Shown here piece by piece: positions 32,109 to 40,594 of a DNA stretch of 64,000 bases. The notes beneath the pieces were generated by a model. The model was not told where the DNA came from, did not search any database, and worked only from the letters and a program-made list of their open reading frames with translations. Each line of letters begins with the position of its first letter. Within the stretch, counting starts at the first letter, position 1. The translations under genes were made by a program, and so were the position numbers. Origin of the DNA: [Mycobacterium] vasticus (GTDB lineage Bacteria > Actinomycetota > Actinomycetes > Mycobacteriales > Mycobacteriaceae); NCBI RefSeq assembly GCF_020181595.1, contig NZ_CP084028.1, positions 2,179,193-2,243,192 on the forward strand, read 5' to 3'.

Positions 32109-34533
32109 GGTCCTGCCGGCCGCCGACGCCACGGCGACGGTCGTATCGGACGCGTCCGGGCGGATGCGGCTGCGCATCACCGGATTTCATGTCGATGCGG
32201 TCCGGGCCGTCGCGATCGAGGAGACTCTGGCCACGGTGCCCGGTGTGCAGGCGGTGACGGCCTATCCGCGCACGGCATCGGTGGTGATCCAGTATTCGCC
32301 GCAGCGCTGCGACACCGCGGCCGTGCTGTCGGCGATCGGGCAAGCCGAGCACATCCCTGCAGAGTTGGTGCCCACCCGCGCCTCGCATTCCGGCGATGCC
32401 CGCACCCCCGGGGTGGTTCGCAAGGCCATCGGTGGACTCCGCCGATTGCTGGGCGCCCGGGCCGATAGCGACGCGCCGCGCGACACCGAGGGTAGTGGCG
32501 GTTGCGGGCAGGGACAGGGCGGTGCGTGCGGCACGGCGTCCTCGGGCGAGCTGAACAGGCGTGAGCAGCGGAACTGGTTGCGGCGGTTGCGGCTGGCCAT
32601 GCCGTTGGCGCTGCTGGCGTCGGTGTCGACGATGGTGTTCGGCGCCTATCCGTGGGCGGGGTGGTTGGCGTTCGCGGCGACGGTACCGGTGCAATTCGTC
32701 GCCGGGTGGCCGTTCCTGCGCGGCGCGGTGCAACAGGCGCGGGCGGGAAGCGCCAACATGGACACGCTGATCACACTGGGCACATTGACCGCATTCGGCT
32801 ACTCCACGTATGAGTTGTTCGCCGGTGGCGCACTGTTCTTCGAGACGGCGGCGCTGATCATTGCGTTCGTGGTGCTGGGTCGCTACTTCGAGGCCAGATC
32901 CACGAGCAAGGCGTCGGAGGCGATCGGCAAGCTTTTGGAGATGGGCGCCAAGGAAGCCTGCCTGCTCGTCGACGGGCAAGAAATTCTCGTGCCGGTTGAT
33001 CAGGTACAAGTCGGAGACCTGGTACGGGTACGGCCTGGGGAGAAGATCCCGGTCGACGGCGAGATCACCGACGGGCGCGCCGCCGTCGATGAGTCAATGC
33101 TGACCGGCGAGTCCGTCCCGGTCGAAAAATCGGTGGGCGACCGTGTTGCCGGTGCGACGGTCAACATCGACGGGCTGCTGACCGTGCGCGCCACCGCCGT
33201 CGGCGCCGATACCGCACTGGCGCAGATTGTGCGCCTGGTCGAGCAGGCACAGGGCGGCAAGGCCCCCGTGCAGCGACTGGCTGACCGCGTCTCGGCGGTG
33301 TTCGTCCCGGCCGTCGTCGGGGTTGCCGCGGTGACATTTGCCGGGTGGACGCTGATCGCCGCCAACCCGGTCGCCGGTATGACCGCCGCGGTCGCGGTGC
33401 TGATCATCGCATGCCCCTGTGCGCTGGGCCTGGCCACCCCGACGGCGATCACGGTCGGCACCGGCCGCGGCGCGGAACTGGGGATCCTGGTCAAAGGCGG
33501 CGAGGTAATGGAAGCCTCGAAGAAGATCGACACCGTGGTCTTCGACAAAACCGGCACGCTGACCCGCGCCCAGATGCGGGTCACCGATGTGATTGCCGGC
33601 AAGCGGCGCCAGCCCAATCTGGTGCTGCGAATCGCCGCCGCGGTCGAGTCGGGCTCCGAGCACCCCATCGGCACAGCGATCGTCGCGGCCGCGCGCGAGC
33701 TGGGGTTGCAGATTCCGGCCACGACGGCGTTCACCAGCCTCGCCGGCCACGGGGTGCGGGCCCAGATCGACGGCCGCACCGTGCTGGTCGGACGTCGCAC
33801 ACTTGTCGACGATCACGATTTGGTTCTGCCTGAGCACCTTTCTGCGGCGGCCGCCGAACTCGAAGAGCAAGGCCGCACCGCGGTGTTCGTCGGCCGCGAC
33901 GACCACGTTGTGGGCGTGCTCGCCGTCGCTGACACGGTCAAGGACGACGCCGCCGACGTGGTCGCTCAACTGCAAGCCATGGGCCTGCAGGTCGCCATGA
34001 TCACCGGCGACAACGCCCGCACGGCCGCCGCGATCGCCACGCAGGTCGGCATCGATCACGTCCTGGCTGAGGTGCTGCCGCAGGACAAGGTCACCGAAAT
34101 CGAGCGGCTACAAGACCAGGGGCGGGTGGTCGCGATGGTGGGCGACGGCGTCAACGACGCCCCCGCGCTGGTGCAGGCCGATCTGGGCATCGCGATCGGC
34201 ACCGGCACCGACGTGGCCATCGAGGCCTCCGACATCACGCTGATGTCCGACCGGCTCGACGGTGTTGTGGAGGCGATCGCGCTCTCCCGGCAGACCCTGC
34301 GCACCATCCACCAGAACCTTGGCTGGGCCTTCGGCTACAACACCGCCGCGATCCCCCTAGCCGCACTCGGTCTGCTCAACCCGATCATCGCGGGAGCGGC
34401 GATGGGGCTCTCCTCGGTCAGCGTGGTCACCAACTCGCTGCGGCTACGCCGCTTCGGCCGCCACACCCGACAAGGATCGCCCCAGACCGCCCACATGGTG
34501 GACATCCCAGATAGCGCGACGTGGGATTCGTGA
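32098..34533 (+). CDS. P1B-type ATPase with CPC motif, probable Cu(I) exporter (CtpV-like)
   Basis: The protein has 811 residues. The N-terminal HMA-like domain lacks CxxC but resembles that of the ctpG neighbour ([19 protein letters not shown]). A Gly/Cys loop ([14 protein letters not shown]), [30 protein letters not shown] and [10 protein letters not shown] are present, and a late [16 protein letters not shown] helix is typical of P1B-1 copper ATPases. The pairing with a DUF1490 gene resembles Rv0968-ctpV of M. tuberculosis, but control here is by a MerR protein, not CsoR. Confidence 0.87.
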   Translation: MTTEVLPAADATATVVSDASGRMRLRITGFHVDAVRAVAIEETLATVPGVQAVTAYPRTASVVIQYSPQRCDTAAVLSAIGQAEHIPAELVPTRASHSGDARTPGVVRKAIGGLRRLLGARADSDAPRDTEGSGGCGQGQGGACGTASSGELNRREQRNWLRRLRLAMPLALLASVSTMVFGAYPWAGWLAFAATVPVQFVAGWPFLRGAVQQARAGSANMDTLITLGTLTAFGYSTYELFAGGALFFETAALIIAFVVLGRYFEARSTSKASEAIGKLLEMGAKEACLLVDGQEILVPVDQVQVGDLVRVRPGEKIPVDGEITDGRAAVDESMLTGESVPVEKSVGDRVAGATVNIDGLLTVRATAVGADTALAQIVRLVEQAQGGKAPVQRLADRVSAVFVPAVVGVAAVTFAGWTLIAANPVAGMTAAVAVLIIACPCALGLATPTAITVGTGRGAELGILVKGGEVMEASKKIDTVVFDKTGTLTRAQMRVTDVIAGKRRQPNLVLRIAAAVESGSEHPIGTAIVAAARELGLQIPATTAFTSLAGHGVRAQIDGRTVLVGRRTLVDDHDLVLPEHLSAAAAELEEQGRTAVFVGRDDHVVGVLAVADTVKDDAADVVAQLQAMGLQVAMITGDNARTAAAIATQVGIDHVLAEVLPQDKVTEIERLQDQGRVVAMVGDGVNDAPALVQADLGIAIGTGTDVAIEASDITLMSDRLDGVVEAIALSRQTLRTIHQNLGWAFGYNTAAIPLAALGLLNPIIAGAAMGLSSVSVVTNSLRLRRFGRHTRQGSPQTAHMVDIPDSATWDS

Positions 34534-34544
34534 AGCCAGTAGGT

Positions 34545-34883
34545 ATGCCACAACATCGGCGCTCATTCACCCCGCAGTATCGAGTCACGGCCGCGCACAT
34601 GGTGATCGACGGGCAGCGGCGAGTCGCTGAGGTAGCCCGCCAGCTAAACGTGGACACGAGCCTGCTGCATACATGGGTGCGCGATGAGCGGTGGCTGATG
34701 TCCCAGGCCCGCAGCGGTGACGGCCAGCGGCCAGATGTCGCTGGCGAACAGCCGCTTTCGGTCCAGGAGCGAGCGGATTTGGTCCGGCTAGGGCAGACCG
34801 CAGCCGAGCAGGCGCAAGAAATGGCCGGCATAGACGCGTCTCGGCACACTTTGCGACCGCAGCAGCGGCGAGCCGCGGCTTGA
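34545..34883 (+). pseudogene. IS3-type OrfA transposase remnant
   Basis: A reading frame of about 112 residues with a helix-turn-helix of the IS3 OrfA class (HRRSFTPQYRVTAAHMVIDGQRRVAEVARQLNVDTSLLHTWVRDE) and a partial leucine-zipper region. No orfB follows and no terminal repeats are evident, so it is a leftover. It starts just after the P-ATPase gene. Confidence 0.6.
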
Positions 34884-35026
34884 ACTCGCCGCAAGGGAGT
34901 GCGCCTGCCACGGCGTACCCGAAATCGCCGAGCTACCGGGCGCGTCGAACTCCGGCTGCAACTGTCACCGGGTCGCGAAAATTGACCCACCTGAGATGCT
35001 AATGACGGGTGTTGGGAGACCGTGGG
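34884..35026. other. Short gap with possible IS remnant
   Basis: The 143 bp contain a stretch resembling old insertion-sequence junctions (GCGAAAATTGACCCACCTGA), but I can support no gene or defined repeat. Confidence 0.3.
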
Positions 35027-35290
35027 ATGCGGATTGAGAATCTGAGCAGCCCGGGCTGTCCGAACGCGGCAACGGCCCATGAAATGCTGGTCGACTGTTT
35101 GGCCGTGGTCGGGATCAACACGGCGATCGTTGAGCGGGTCGGACCCTTTCCGTCACCGTCGATACTGATTGACGGCACCGATGTGATGCGTCCCGATCGG
35201 CCGCCGACGGGTGACGTCTGTCGGTTGGATCTGCCCAGCCGTGACGTCATACTGACCGCGCTGCGACGGGCGATTGCGGCCGAAAGCTAG
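35027..35290 (+). CDS. Small thioredoxin-fold protein
   Basis: An 87-residue protein starting [15 protein letters not shown]. The Cys in SPGCP and a later [10 protein letters not shown] segment fit small thioredoxin-like proteins that accompany mercury and arsenic genes and are often labelled alkylmercury-lyase-related. A second Cys near the first is absent, so a classical dithiol activity is unlikely. A degraded copy lies at 29535. Function unknown. Confidence 0.6.
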   Translation: MRIENLSSPGCPNAATAHEMLVDCLAVVGINTAIVERVGPFPSPSILIDGTDVMRPDRPPTGDVCRLDLPSRDVILTALRRAIAAES

Positions 35291-35450
35291 TGGCCGCGAG
35301 GAGCGTACATGTTCACGGCAACGCCGGCCAGGAAAACCAGGGGCGCCAAGCACGTCCCAGCGGCCGGGTCGGAACCCCTCGAGGGCCATACCCCACGCCA
35401 GCGAGCCGCCGACGAACACGCCTCCCCGTAGGCGGCCAGGATCCGGCCTA
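35287..35450 (-). pseudogene. Truncated, frameshifted copy of ynfA
   Basis: The minus strand encodes [21 protein letters not shown], matching the C-terminal half of the YnfA protein at 29712-30044. A frameshift then occurs in the last helix and the first two helices are missing. The flanking DNA is also homologous to that copy, so the whole thioredoxin-like/ynfA segment was duplicated. Confidence 0.8.
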
Positions 35451-35454
35451 TTTA

Positions 35455-35556
35455 CCTCAGATCAGATGACAAACCACCCGCAACAGGATCGCCATTTGAT
35501 CTGAGGCACCGCAGGTCAGACGCCCGCACCTGCCTCAGATAGAACGACAACGGACA
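35455..35556. repeat. Right end 3 (outermost) of the Tn7-like element
   Basis: This contains two forward site motifs, CCTCAGATCAGATGACAA (about 35457-35474) and CCTCAGATAGAACGACAA (35533-35550), and one reverse box, GATCTGAGG (35498-35506). The terminus CAACGGACA is at 35548-35556. The 59-bp block 35498-35556 aligns with right ends 1 and 2. Arms ATCTGAGGCA and TGCCTCAGAT pair perfectly. The 12-bp repeat CATGAACACGCG follows immediately. Confidence 0.75.
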
Positions 35557-35609
35557 CATGAACACGCGAATCAGTAGTTCGTGCAGCGACATTCGCGTTA
35601 CCAGAGCGG

Positions 35610-35969
35610 TCAGGTGCAGCAGTTCGGGTCCAGTGCCGTGCACAGCGCCTGCAGCGCCTCCGGGCGTATCCGGTGGAATACGTTCATCCCGCGCCGGTCC
35701 GAGGTCACCAGCCCGGCGTTGCGCAACTGGGTCAAGTGGTGGCTTATCGTCGACTCGCTCAAGTCCAGAGCTGCGGCCAGCTCGCCGGAAATCTCCTCGC
35801 CGGTGGCCGCGCCGAACAAGTACGAAACGATCTTGACCCGCGCAGGATCGGCTAAAGCCTTGAGTCGCAACGCGATCTGTAACGCATCGGCATCGCTCAG
35901 CGGGCCCGAGGCCACCGGAGCGCAACACACCGGTGCGGTCATGTCGATCACCGGCAAGGCTTTGGGCAT
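35610..35969 (-). CDS. arsR: ArsR-family repressor, Rv2640c-like
   Basis: A 119-residue winged-helix regulator from the ATG giving MPKALPVIDMTAPVCCAPV. The HTH is at about residues 60-85 (ALDLSESTISHHLTQLRNAG). Cys pairs lie at both ends (VCCAPV and the terminal DPNCCT), probable metal ligands. Its sequence and divergent position relative to cadI match Rv2640c of M. tuberculosis. It lies just outside the right end of the Tn7-like element. Confidence 0.87.
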   Translation of the reverse strand: MPKALPVIDMTAPVCCAPVASGPLSDADALQIALRLKALADPARVKIVSYLFGAATGEEISGELAAALDLSESTISHHLTQLRNAGLVTSDRRGMNVFHRIRPEALQALCTALDPNCCT

Positions 35970-36069
35970 GTCCGTATTCTGCCACAGATATTGACATATG
36001 TCGAAAAGGTGAGCATGCTGGCTCTCGCCCACTGGTTCGATATATGTCTCACTACCTAAGGTGATTGTC
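35970..36069. promoter_or_regulatory. Divergent arsR/cadI promoter with operator palindromes
   Basis: TTGACATATGTCGAA contains the perfect palindrome GACATATGTC, and TTCGATATATGTCTCA is a related half-site pair about 50 bp away. This suits an ArsR operator serving both directions. Confidence 0.55.
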
Positions 36070-36516
36070 ATGTCCCGCATTCAGCTCGCCCTCAACGTCG
36101 ACGACCTCGACGCCGCAATCACGTTCTACTCCAAGCTGTTTCACACCGAGCCGGCCAAGGTCAAGCCCGGCTACGCCAACTTTGCGATCGCCGACCCACC
36201 ACTGAAGCTGGTGCTGCTGGAAAGCCCCGGCCACGGCGGCACCCTCAACCACCTGGGTGTCGAGGTGGCCACCAGTGATGCCGTACACGACGAGATCGCC
36301 CGACTGGGCGAAGCGGGCCTGTTCACCGAAGAAGAGATCGGCACCACCTGTTGCTTCGCCACGCAGGACAAGGTCTGGGTGACCGGCCCCGGCAACGAGC
36401 GCTGGGAGATCTACACCAAACTGGCCGACACCGAGGAATTTGGGGCCGGCACGCAGCGGGGCGAGGACACAACGCAACCGGCGTGTTGTGGCACCACCCA
36501 GGCGGAAAGCCGATGA
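36070..36516 (+). CDS. cadI: CadI, cadmium-induced glyoxalase-fold protein
   Basis: A 148-residue vicinal-oxygen-chelate protein (MSRIQLALNVDDLDAAITFYSKLFH...GTTCCFATQDKVWVTGPGNERWEIY), with a terminal CCGTTQ segment. It is highly similar to M. tuberculosis CadI (Rv2641), which is strongly induced by cadmium. The VOC fold also occurs in ArsI C-As lyases; the adjacent Cys pair TTCC fits an organoarsenical lyase site. I use the inner ATG (MSRIQL), as in Rv2641. It overlaps the ACR3 gene by 4 bp. Confidence 0.88.
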   Translation: MSRIQLALNVDDLDAAITFYSKLFHTEPAKVKPGYANFAIADPPLKLVLLESPGHGGTLNHLGVEVATSDAVHDEIARLGEAGLFTEEEIGTTCCFATQDKVWVTGPGNERWEIYTKLADTEEFGAGTQRGEDTTQPACCGTTQAESR

Positions 36517-37598
36517 CCGACAGCACCACCGCAGTCCACCCCGCGGCGGCACGGCTTTCCACCCTGGACCGCCTGCTGCCGCTCTGGATCGGCCTGGCCA
36601 TGGCCGCCGGCCTGAGCTTGGGGCGACTCATCCCCGGACTGGGCAACGCGCTCAGTGTCGTGCAGATCGACGGAATCTCGCTGCCGATCGCGGCCGGGCT
36701 GCTGATCATGATGTATCCGGTACTGGCCAAGGTCCGCTACGACCGCCTCGACACCGTCACCTCCGATCGCCGACTGCTCGTGAGTTCCCTGGTGCTCAAC
36801 TGGGTACTTGGCCCGGCGGTCATGTTCGCGCTGGCCTGGCTGCTGCTGGCCGATCTGCCCGAATACCGCACCGGCCTGATCGTGGTCGGTTTGGCCCGCT
36901 GCATCGCCATGGTCATCATCTGGAACGACCTGGCCTGCGGCGACCGAGAAGCCGCCGCCGTCCTTGTCGCACTGAATTCGATCTTCCAAGTCGTCATGTT
37001 CGCCGCCATGGGATGGTTCTACTTGGCGGTGCTACCCGGATGGCTGGGCTTGCCCCAAACCAGCATCGAGGTCTCCCCCTGGCAGATCGCGAAATCCGTG
37101 GCGATCTTCCTGGGCATCCCGTTGGTCGCCGGTTACCTGTCCCGACGCATCGGGGAACAAGCCAAAGGCCGCAACTGGTATGAGGCCCGGTTCCTGCCGC
37201 GGATCGGCCCGTGGGCGCTGTATGGACTGTTGTTCACGATCGTGGTTCTCTTTGCGCTGCAAGGCGATCAGATCACCCACCAACCGCTCGACGTCATCCG
37301 TATCGCCGTCCCGCTGCTCGCCTACTTCGCAATCATGTGGGGCGGCGGCTACCTGCTCGGGGCCGCGCTGGGCTTGGGGTATGCCCGTACCACGACCCTG
37401 GCGTTCACCGCCGCAGGCAACAACTTTGAACTCGCCATCGCAGTGGCGATCGCCACCTGGGGCGCCACCAGCGGCCAAGCACTGGCAGGTGTGGTCGGCC
37501 CCCTGATCGAAGTCCCCGTACTGGTTGCCCTGGTCTACGCTTCGCTGGCCCTGCAGTCGAACTTCGCCCTGGCGAATTTGGCGGATAACGCTGGCTAG
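36513..37598 (+). CDS. acr3: ACR3-family arsenite efflux permease (copy 2)
   Basis: A 361-residue membrane protein with about ten helices and the same signatures as copy 1 (ARCIAMVIIWNDLACGD, FTAAGNNFELAIAVAIATWG). It starts within the cadI stop (ATGA). In M. tuberculosis the corresponding gene Rv2643 carries a fused arsenate-reductase domain; here the frame ends at LADNAG with no ArsC domain and no separate arsC follows. The arsC at 29056 could serve both pumps. Confidence 0.9.
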   Translation: MTDSTTAVHPAAARLSTLDRLLPLWIGLAMAAGLSLGRLIPGLGNALSVVQIDGISLPIAAGLLIMMYPVLAKVRYDRLDTVTSDRRLLVSSLVLNWVLGPAVMFALAWLLLADLPEYRTGLIVVGLARCIAMVIIWNDLACGDREAAAVLVALNSIFQVVMFAAMGWFYLAVLPGWLGLPQTSIEVSPWQIAKSVAIFLGIPLVAGYLSRRIGEQAKGRNWYEARFLPRIGPWALYGLLFTIVVLFALQGDQITHQPLDVIRIAVPLLAYFAIMWGGGYLLGAALGLGYARTTTLAFTAAGNNFELAIAVAIATWGATSGQALAGVVGPLIEVPVLVALVYASLALQSNFALANLADNAG

Positions 37599-37625
37599 GC
37601 ATGACCAGGCTGCAAGGCTGGTGCA

Positions 37626-38945
37626 GTGTCGGAAGCGGCAACCAACGGCCACTCGACGGGCTTCGATGACGCCTCCATGGCGGTGTCCCCCGTCTATTGG
37701 GACCACGGGCAGACCAGCGAGCCCTCGGCACGCCCCGGGAGTGCAGCGGTGAGACGCGCGAACTGGCTGGGTCTGGCCGCCGCGGCCACACCCTTGGTGG
37801 CGGCCGGCGTGGCCGGGGCCCGCGAGGTTGTGCGCGCCGATGCGGCGCGCCGGCGAGGCGTCACCACGCGCAACGGGGTGCCGGTGCCGGAGCCGTCGAT
37901 CGGGCTCGGGGTGGCCGCGGCCGTCGACACGCTGTTGGCAGCTCCGATGCCGCTGCTGTCGTCGCTCGGGGCAGCGGAGCACTACACGCTGGCATCGGCC
38001 GAACTCGACGCCGCTGTCCGCTACTACGGTGACGCCGGTTGGCTTGATGCCCCCCAGCTTCGGCACCGGCGCCCGAACGCGCCGGGCGCCGTTGCCATCA
38101 AAGCCCTTTCGCCCGAGATGGACCTCGCCCGTTTCGACAGTGGATGGCGACCAGAGGCGGGTGAGCCCGGCGGCGAGCGCTGGCTGACGTTCCGCGCCAA
38201 CGAACGGGTGCCGGTCCGGTTGCTGCGCCACCCCGGCGCGCCCCGGCCGTGGCTGGTCGTCGTCCACGGACAAGGGATGGGACGCCCGTCCGACGTCAAG
38301 ATGCTGCACGTGCGCCGGATCCACGACCAACTCGGCATCAACGTCGCACTGCCCGTCCTGCCGCTACACGGACGACGCTCCTGCGGCCTCTCCCCTACAC
38401 GGCAGTTCGCGTCCAACGTCTTCGCGACGAACAACGTCCTGGGACTCACCCAGGCGGTGTGGGATGTCCGCCGACTCCTGCAGTGGCTGCGCGAAGACCA
38501 GCAGGCGCCATCGATCGGCCTGCTCGGGGTTTCGCTGGGCTCGTACGTCATCAATCTGCTGTCGACCCTCGAGGGCGACCTGGCCTGCCTCGTCGCCGTC
38601 GTCCCGACCGACGACCTGGCCACGTCGATGCGCAACGCTGCGCCGGTCACGCCGGCGAAACGCCGACTGCACCGCAAGGTGCACGACCACCGCTCGGTGC
38701 TCGTGCACCGGGTCGTCTCGCCGCTGGCCAGACCGTGCCTGGTACCCCACCAGCGGCGCCACATCGTTGCGGGACAGGTGGACCGGATCGCCCCGCCGCG
38801 CGGTGCTGCCCAACTCTGGCGGCACTGGGACGAGCCGTCGATCGCGTGGTGCCCACGCGGGCACCTCACCGCGTGGCACGGGACGGCCTACGATGACCAC
38901 ATCGCTTCGTTCCTCACCTCGTCTGGGCTGCGACACCAATCCTGA
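37626..38945 (+). CDS. Alpha/beta hydrolase-fold protein
   Basis: A 439-residue protein. A hydrophobic segment near residues 45-65 (LGLAAAATPLVAAGVAGA) may anchor or export it. The hydrolase core from about residue 190 has an oxyanion motif (WLVVVHGQGMG), the nucleophile elbow GLLGVSLGSYV and a late His in WCPRGHLTAWHG. The substrate is unknown; a lipase or esterase role is plausible given the WES/DGAT gene directly downstream. It marks the return to chromosomal genes. Confidence 0.75.
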   Translation: MSEAATNGHSTGFDDASMAVSPVYWDHGQTSEPSARPGSAAVRRANWLGLAAAATPLVAAGVAGAREVVRADAARRRGVTTRNGVPVPEPSIGLGVAAAVDTLLAAPMPLLSSLGAAEHYTLASAELDAAVRYYGDAGWLDAPQLRHRRPNAPGAVAIKALSPEMDLARFDSGWRPEAGEPGGERWLTFRANERVPVRLLRHPGAPRPWLVVVHGQGMGRPSDVKMLHVRRIHDQLGINVALPVLPLHGRRSCGLSPTRQFASNVFATNNVLGLTQAVWDVRRLLQWLREDQQAPSIGLLGVSLGSYVINLLSTLEGDLACLVAVVPTDDLATSMRNAAPVTPAKRRLHRKVHDHRSVLVHRVVSPLARPCLVPHQRRHIVAGQVDRIAPPRGAAQLWRHWDEPSIAWCPRGHLTAWHGTAYDDHIASFLTSSGLRHQS

Positions 38946-38962
38946 GATGCTGAGGAGGGATC

Positions 38963-40441
38963 ATGCGCCAGCTTTCCAGTGCTGACTGGACGATGGTGTC
39001 ACTGGACACCGCAACCGCCCACAACACCATCGGCATCGTCGGGATCTACGACCCCTCGACGCGTAGCGGATCTCGCACGGGGGCGCACGACCCGGTCACC
39101 CACGAGGCGGTGCTCGACTACATCGGTGCACGCCTCCACGTCGCCGAGAGCTTTCGGGAACGGCTCATCCACGTGCCGTTCGGGCTTGACCGGCCCTGGT
39201 GGATCCGAGACGGCGACTTCGACCTGGAATACCACGTCCGGCACATCGCCCTGCCGCGGCCCGGAACCTGGCGGCAGCTGTGCACCCAGATCGCACGCAT
39301 CCACGCCCGGCCTCTGGACCTCACCAGGCCACCCTGGGAGCTGTACCTGATCGACGGGCTCGACGGGGTCGACCGCCTGCCGCAGGGCGCCTTCGCGGTA
39401 TTCCTGCGCGTGCACCACGCCGCCATCGACGGTGTCGCCGGCGCGGAGATCCTCACCGCGATCCACAGTCACGAGCCAGACGAGGGCCCACCGCCGGTGC
39501 CGGAGGACTACCAGTGGGAGCCGGACGCCGTCCCGTCGGACCTCAGCCTCCTGACCCGCGCTGCGCTGCACGGTGCCACCCGGCCGGTCGACATACTGCG
39601 GCAGGTCCGCAAGGTGGCGCCCCAACTGCCCGCGCTGGTATCCGACACCCGCGACCCGGCCGTGACATCGCCGGCGTCGCTGCCCAAGGCGACCCGGTTC
39701 AATCAGGTCGTGTCGCCCCACCGCGTGTTCGGCACCGCCTACACGACGCTGGACGTCCTCAAGGAGATCCGCACCGCGCTGCCGGACGCAACGATCAACG
39801 ACGTCGGTGTCGCCATCGTCGGCGGGGCAATCCGCCGCTACCTCCTGGACAAGGGCGAATTGCCCGACGAGGCCATGGTGGCGATGATGCCGATCTCGAT
39901 CCGGCCGACGGCCACCCGCGCCAGCGGCACAAAGAGTTCGGCGACCAGCACCGAGACCAGCGGCAATGAGTATTCGATCGCGCCCATCACGATGGCGACC
40001 GACGAAGCCGACCCGCTCGACCGGCTCGCGCGCATCGTGACATCGACCGCGCACGTCAAGGACTCGGGTGCCCACCCCGTCCGCGCGCTCATGGCGATGT
40101 CGGAGGAGGCGTTCGGCGGGCTGATGGGCACTGTGCAGCGGGCCGCCGTGCGCGCCCTGAGCCGGCGTGGGCGCACCGTCGCCGCCCACACCCTGGTGAG
40201 TAATGTCCCCGGACCGCTCACCCCGATGTACTTCTGCGGCGCCCAGATGGTCGACACCACCGGCCTCGGGCCGGTGCTCGACGGCATGGGCCTCAACAAC
40301 GGCATCGGCAGCTACGGCAATCGCGTGACCTTCTGCTTCACCGCCGACCGCAAGGCCATCCCGGACCCCGAGGTCTACGAGCAGTGTCTGAGCGGCGCCG
40401 TCACGGAGTTGCTCGATGCCGCCCGCGCGCACCACGGCTGA
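38963..40441 (+). CDS. Wax ester synthase / diacylglycerol O-acyltransferase (WES/DGAT family)
   Basis: A 492-residue acyltransferase. The N-terminal WES_acyltransf domain carries the catalytic motif VHHAAIDGVAG (HHxxxDG) near residue 150. The C-terminal DUF1298 region includes SNVPGPLTPMYFCGA. It makes triacylglycerol or wax ester from acyl-CoA, as the Tgs enzymes of mycobacteria do. It follows the hydrolase by 17 bp, so an acyl-lipid turnover pair is likely. Confidence 0.9.
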   Translation: MRQLSSADWTMVSLDTATAHNTIGIVGIYDPSTRSGSRTGAHDPVTHEAVLDYIGARLHVAESFRERLIHVPFGLDRPWWIRDGDFDLEYHVRHIALPRPGTWRQLCTQIARIHARPLDLTRPPWELYLIDGLDGVDRLPQGAFAVFLRVHHAAIDGVAGAEILTAIHSHEPDEGPPPVPEDYQWEPDAVPSDLSLLTRAALHGATRPVDILRQVRKVAPQLPALVSDTRDPAVTSPASLPKATRFNQVVSPHRVFGTAYTTLDVLKEIRTALPDATINDVGVAIVGGAIRRYLLDKGELPDEAMVAMMPISIRPTATRASGTKSSATSTETSGNEYSIAPITMATDEADPLDRLARIVTSTAHVKDSGAHPVRALMAMSEEAFGGLMGTVQRAAVRALSRRGRTVAAHTLVSNVPGPLTPMYFCGAQMVDTTGLGPVLDGMGLNNGIGSYGNRVTFCFTADRKAIPDPEVYEQCLSGAVTELLDAARAHHG

Positions 40442-40510
40442 CCGCAACGGCCGCAAGAAGTCGTCCGCCCTGGCACCCTGCCTAATTCTGACTGTGACTT
40501 CGCCCATTCG

Positions 40511-40543
40511 ACCTGCCCGAGGCGCTTTGTTGTGCTCGGGCGG
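40511..40543. terminator. GC-rich hairpin upstream of the desaturase
   Basis: CTGCCCGAG (about 40513-40521) pairs with CTCGGGC (40535-40541) around a GCGCTTTGTTGTG loop. No T-tract follows. It could terminate the acyltransferase transcript or regulate the desaturase leader. Confidence 0.4.
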
Positions 40544-40594
40544 GATAGGCTCTATCAGGCTGGGGGGCGTCTCTGGTTACCTAAAGGGGGCGTG

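Larger units (their letters stand above)
18540..35556. mobile_element. Tn7-like transposon with metal-resistance cargo and multiple right ends
   Basis: The 17.0-kb element carries tnsA-tnsB-tnsC-tniQ at the left. The left terminal 24 bp (18540-18563) match the inverted terminal 24 bp of the right end (35533-35556) at 18 of 24 positions, including an unbroken terminal TGTCCGTTG. Two further right-end copies lie inside at 26606 and 30407. Possible mobile units are therefore about 8.1, 11.9 and 17.0 kb. Cargo modules confer cadmium/lead, arsenic and copper-type resistance. The element sits between mazEF6-like genes and an arsR/cadI/acr3 cluster. Confidence 0.72.

Noticed and set aside
26547..35556. 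The three right-end blocks as ordinary rho-independent terminators
   Set aside because: None has a T-tract, the conservation extends beyond the stem to the ACGACA-CGGACA terminus, and that terminus matches the inverted left end by tnsA. A secondary terminator role is still possible.
37599..37625. A fourth transposon right end after the second ACR3 gene
   Set aside because: I looked for the CAACGGACA terminus and CCTCAGAT boxes near 37.6 kb and saw none, so the arsR-cadI-acr3 cluster appears to lie outside the element.
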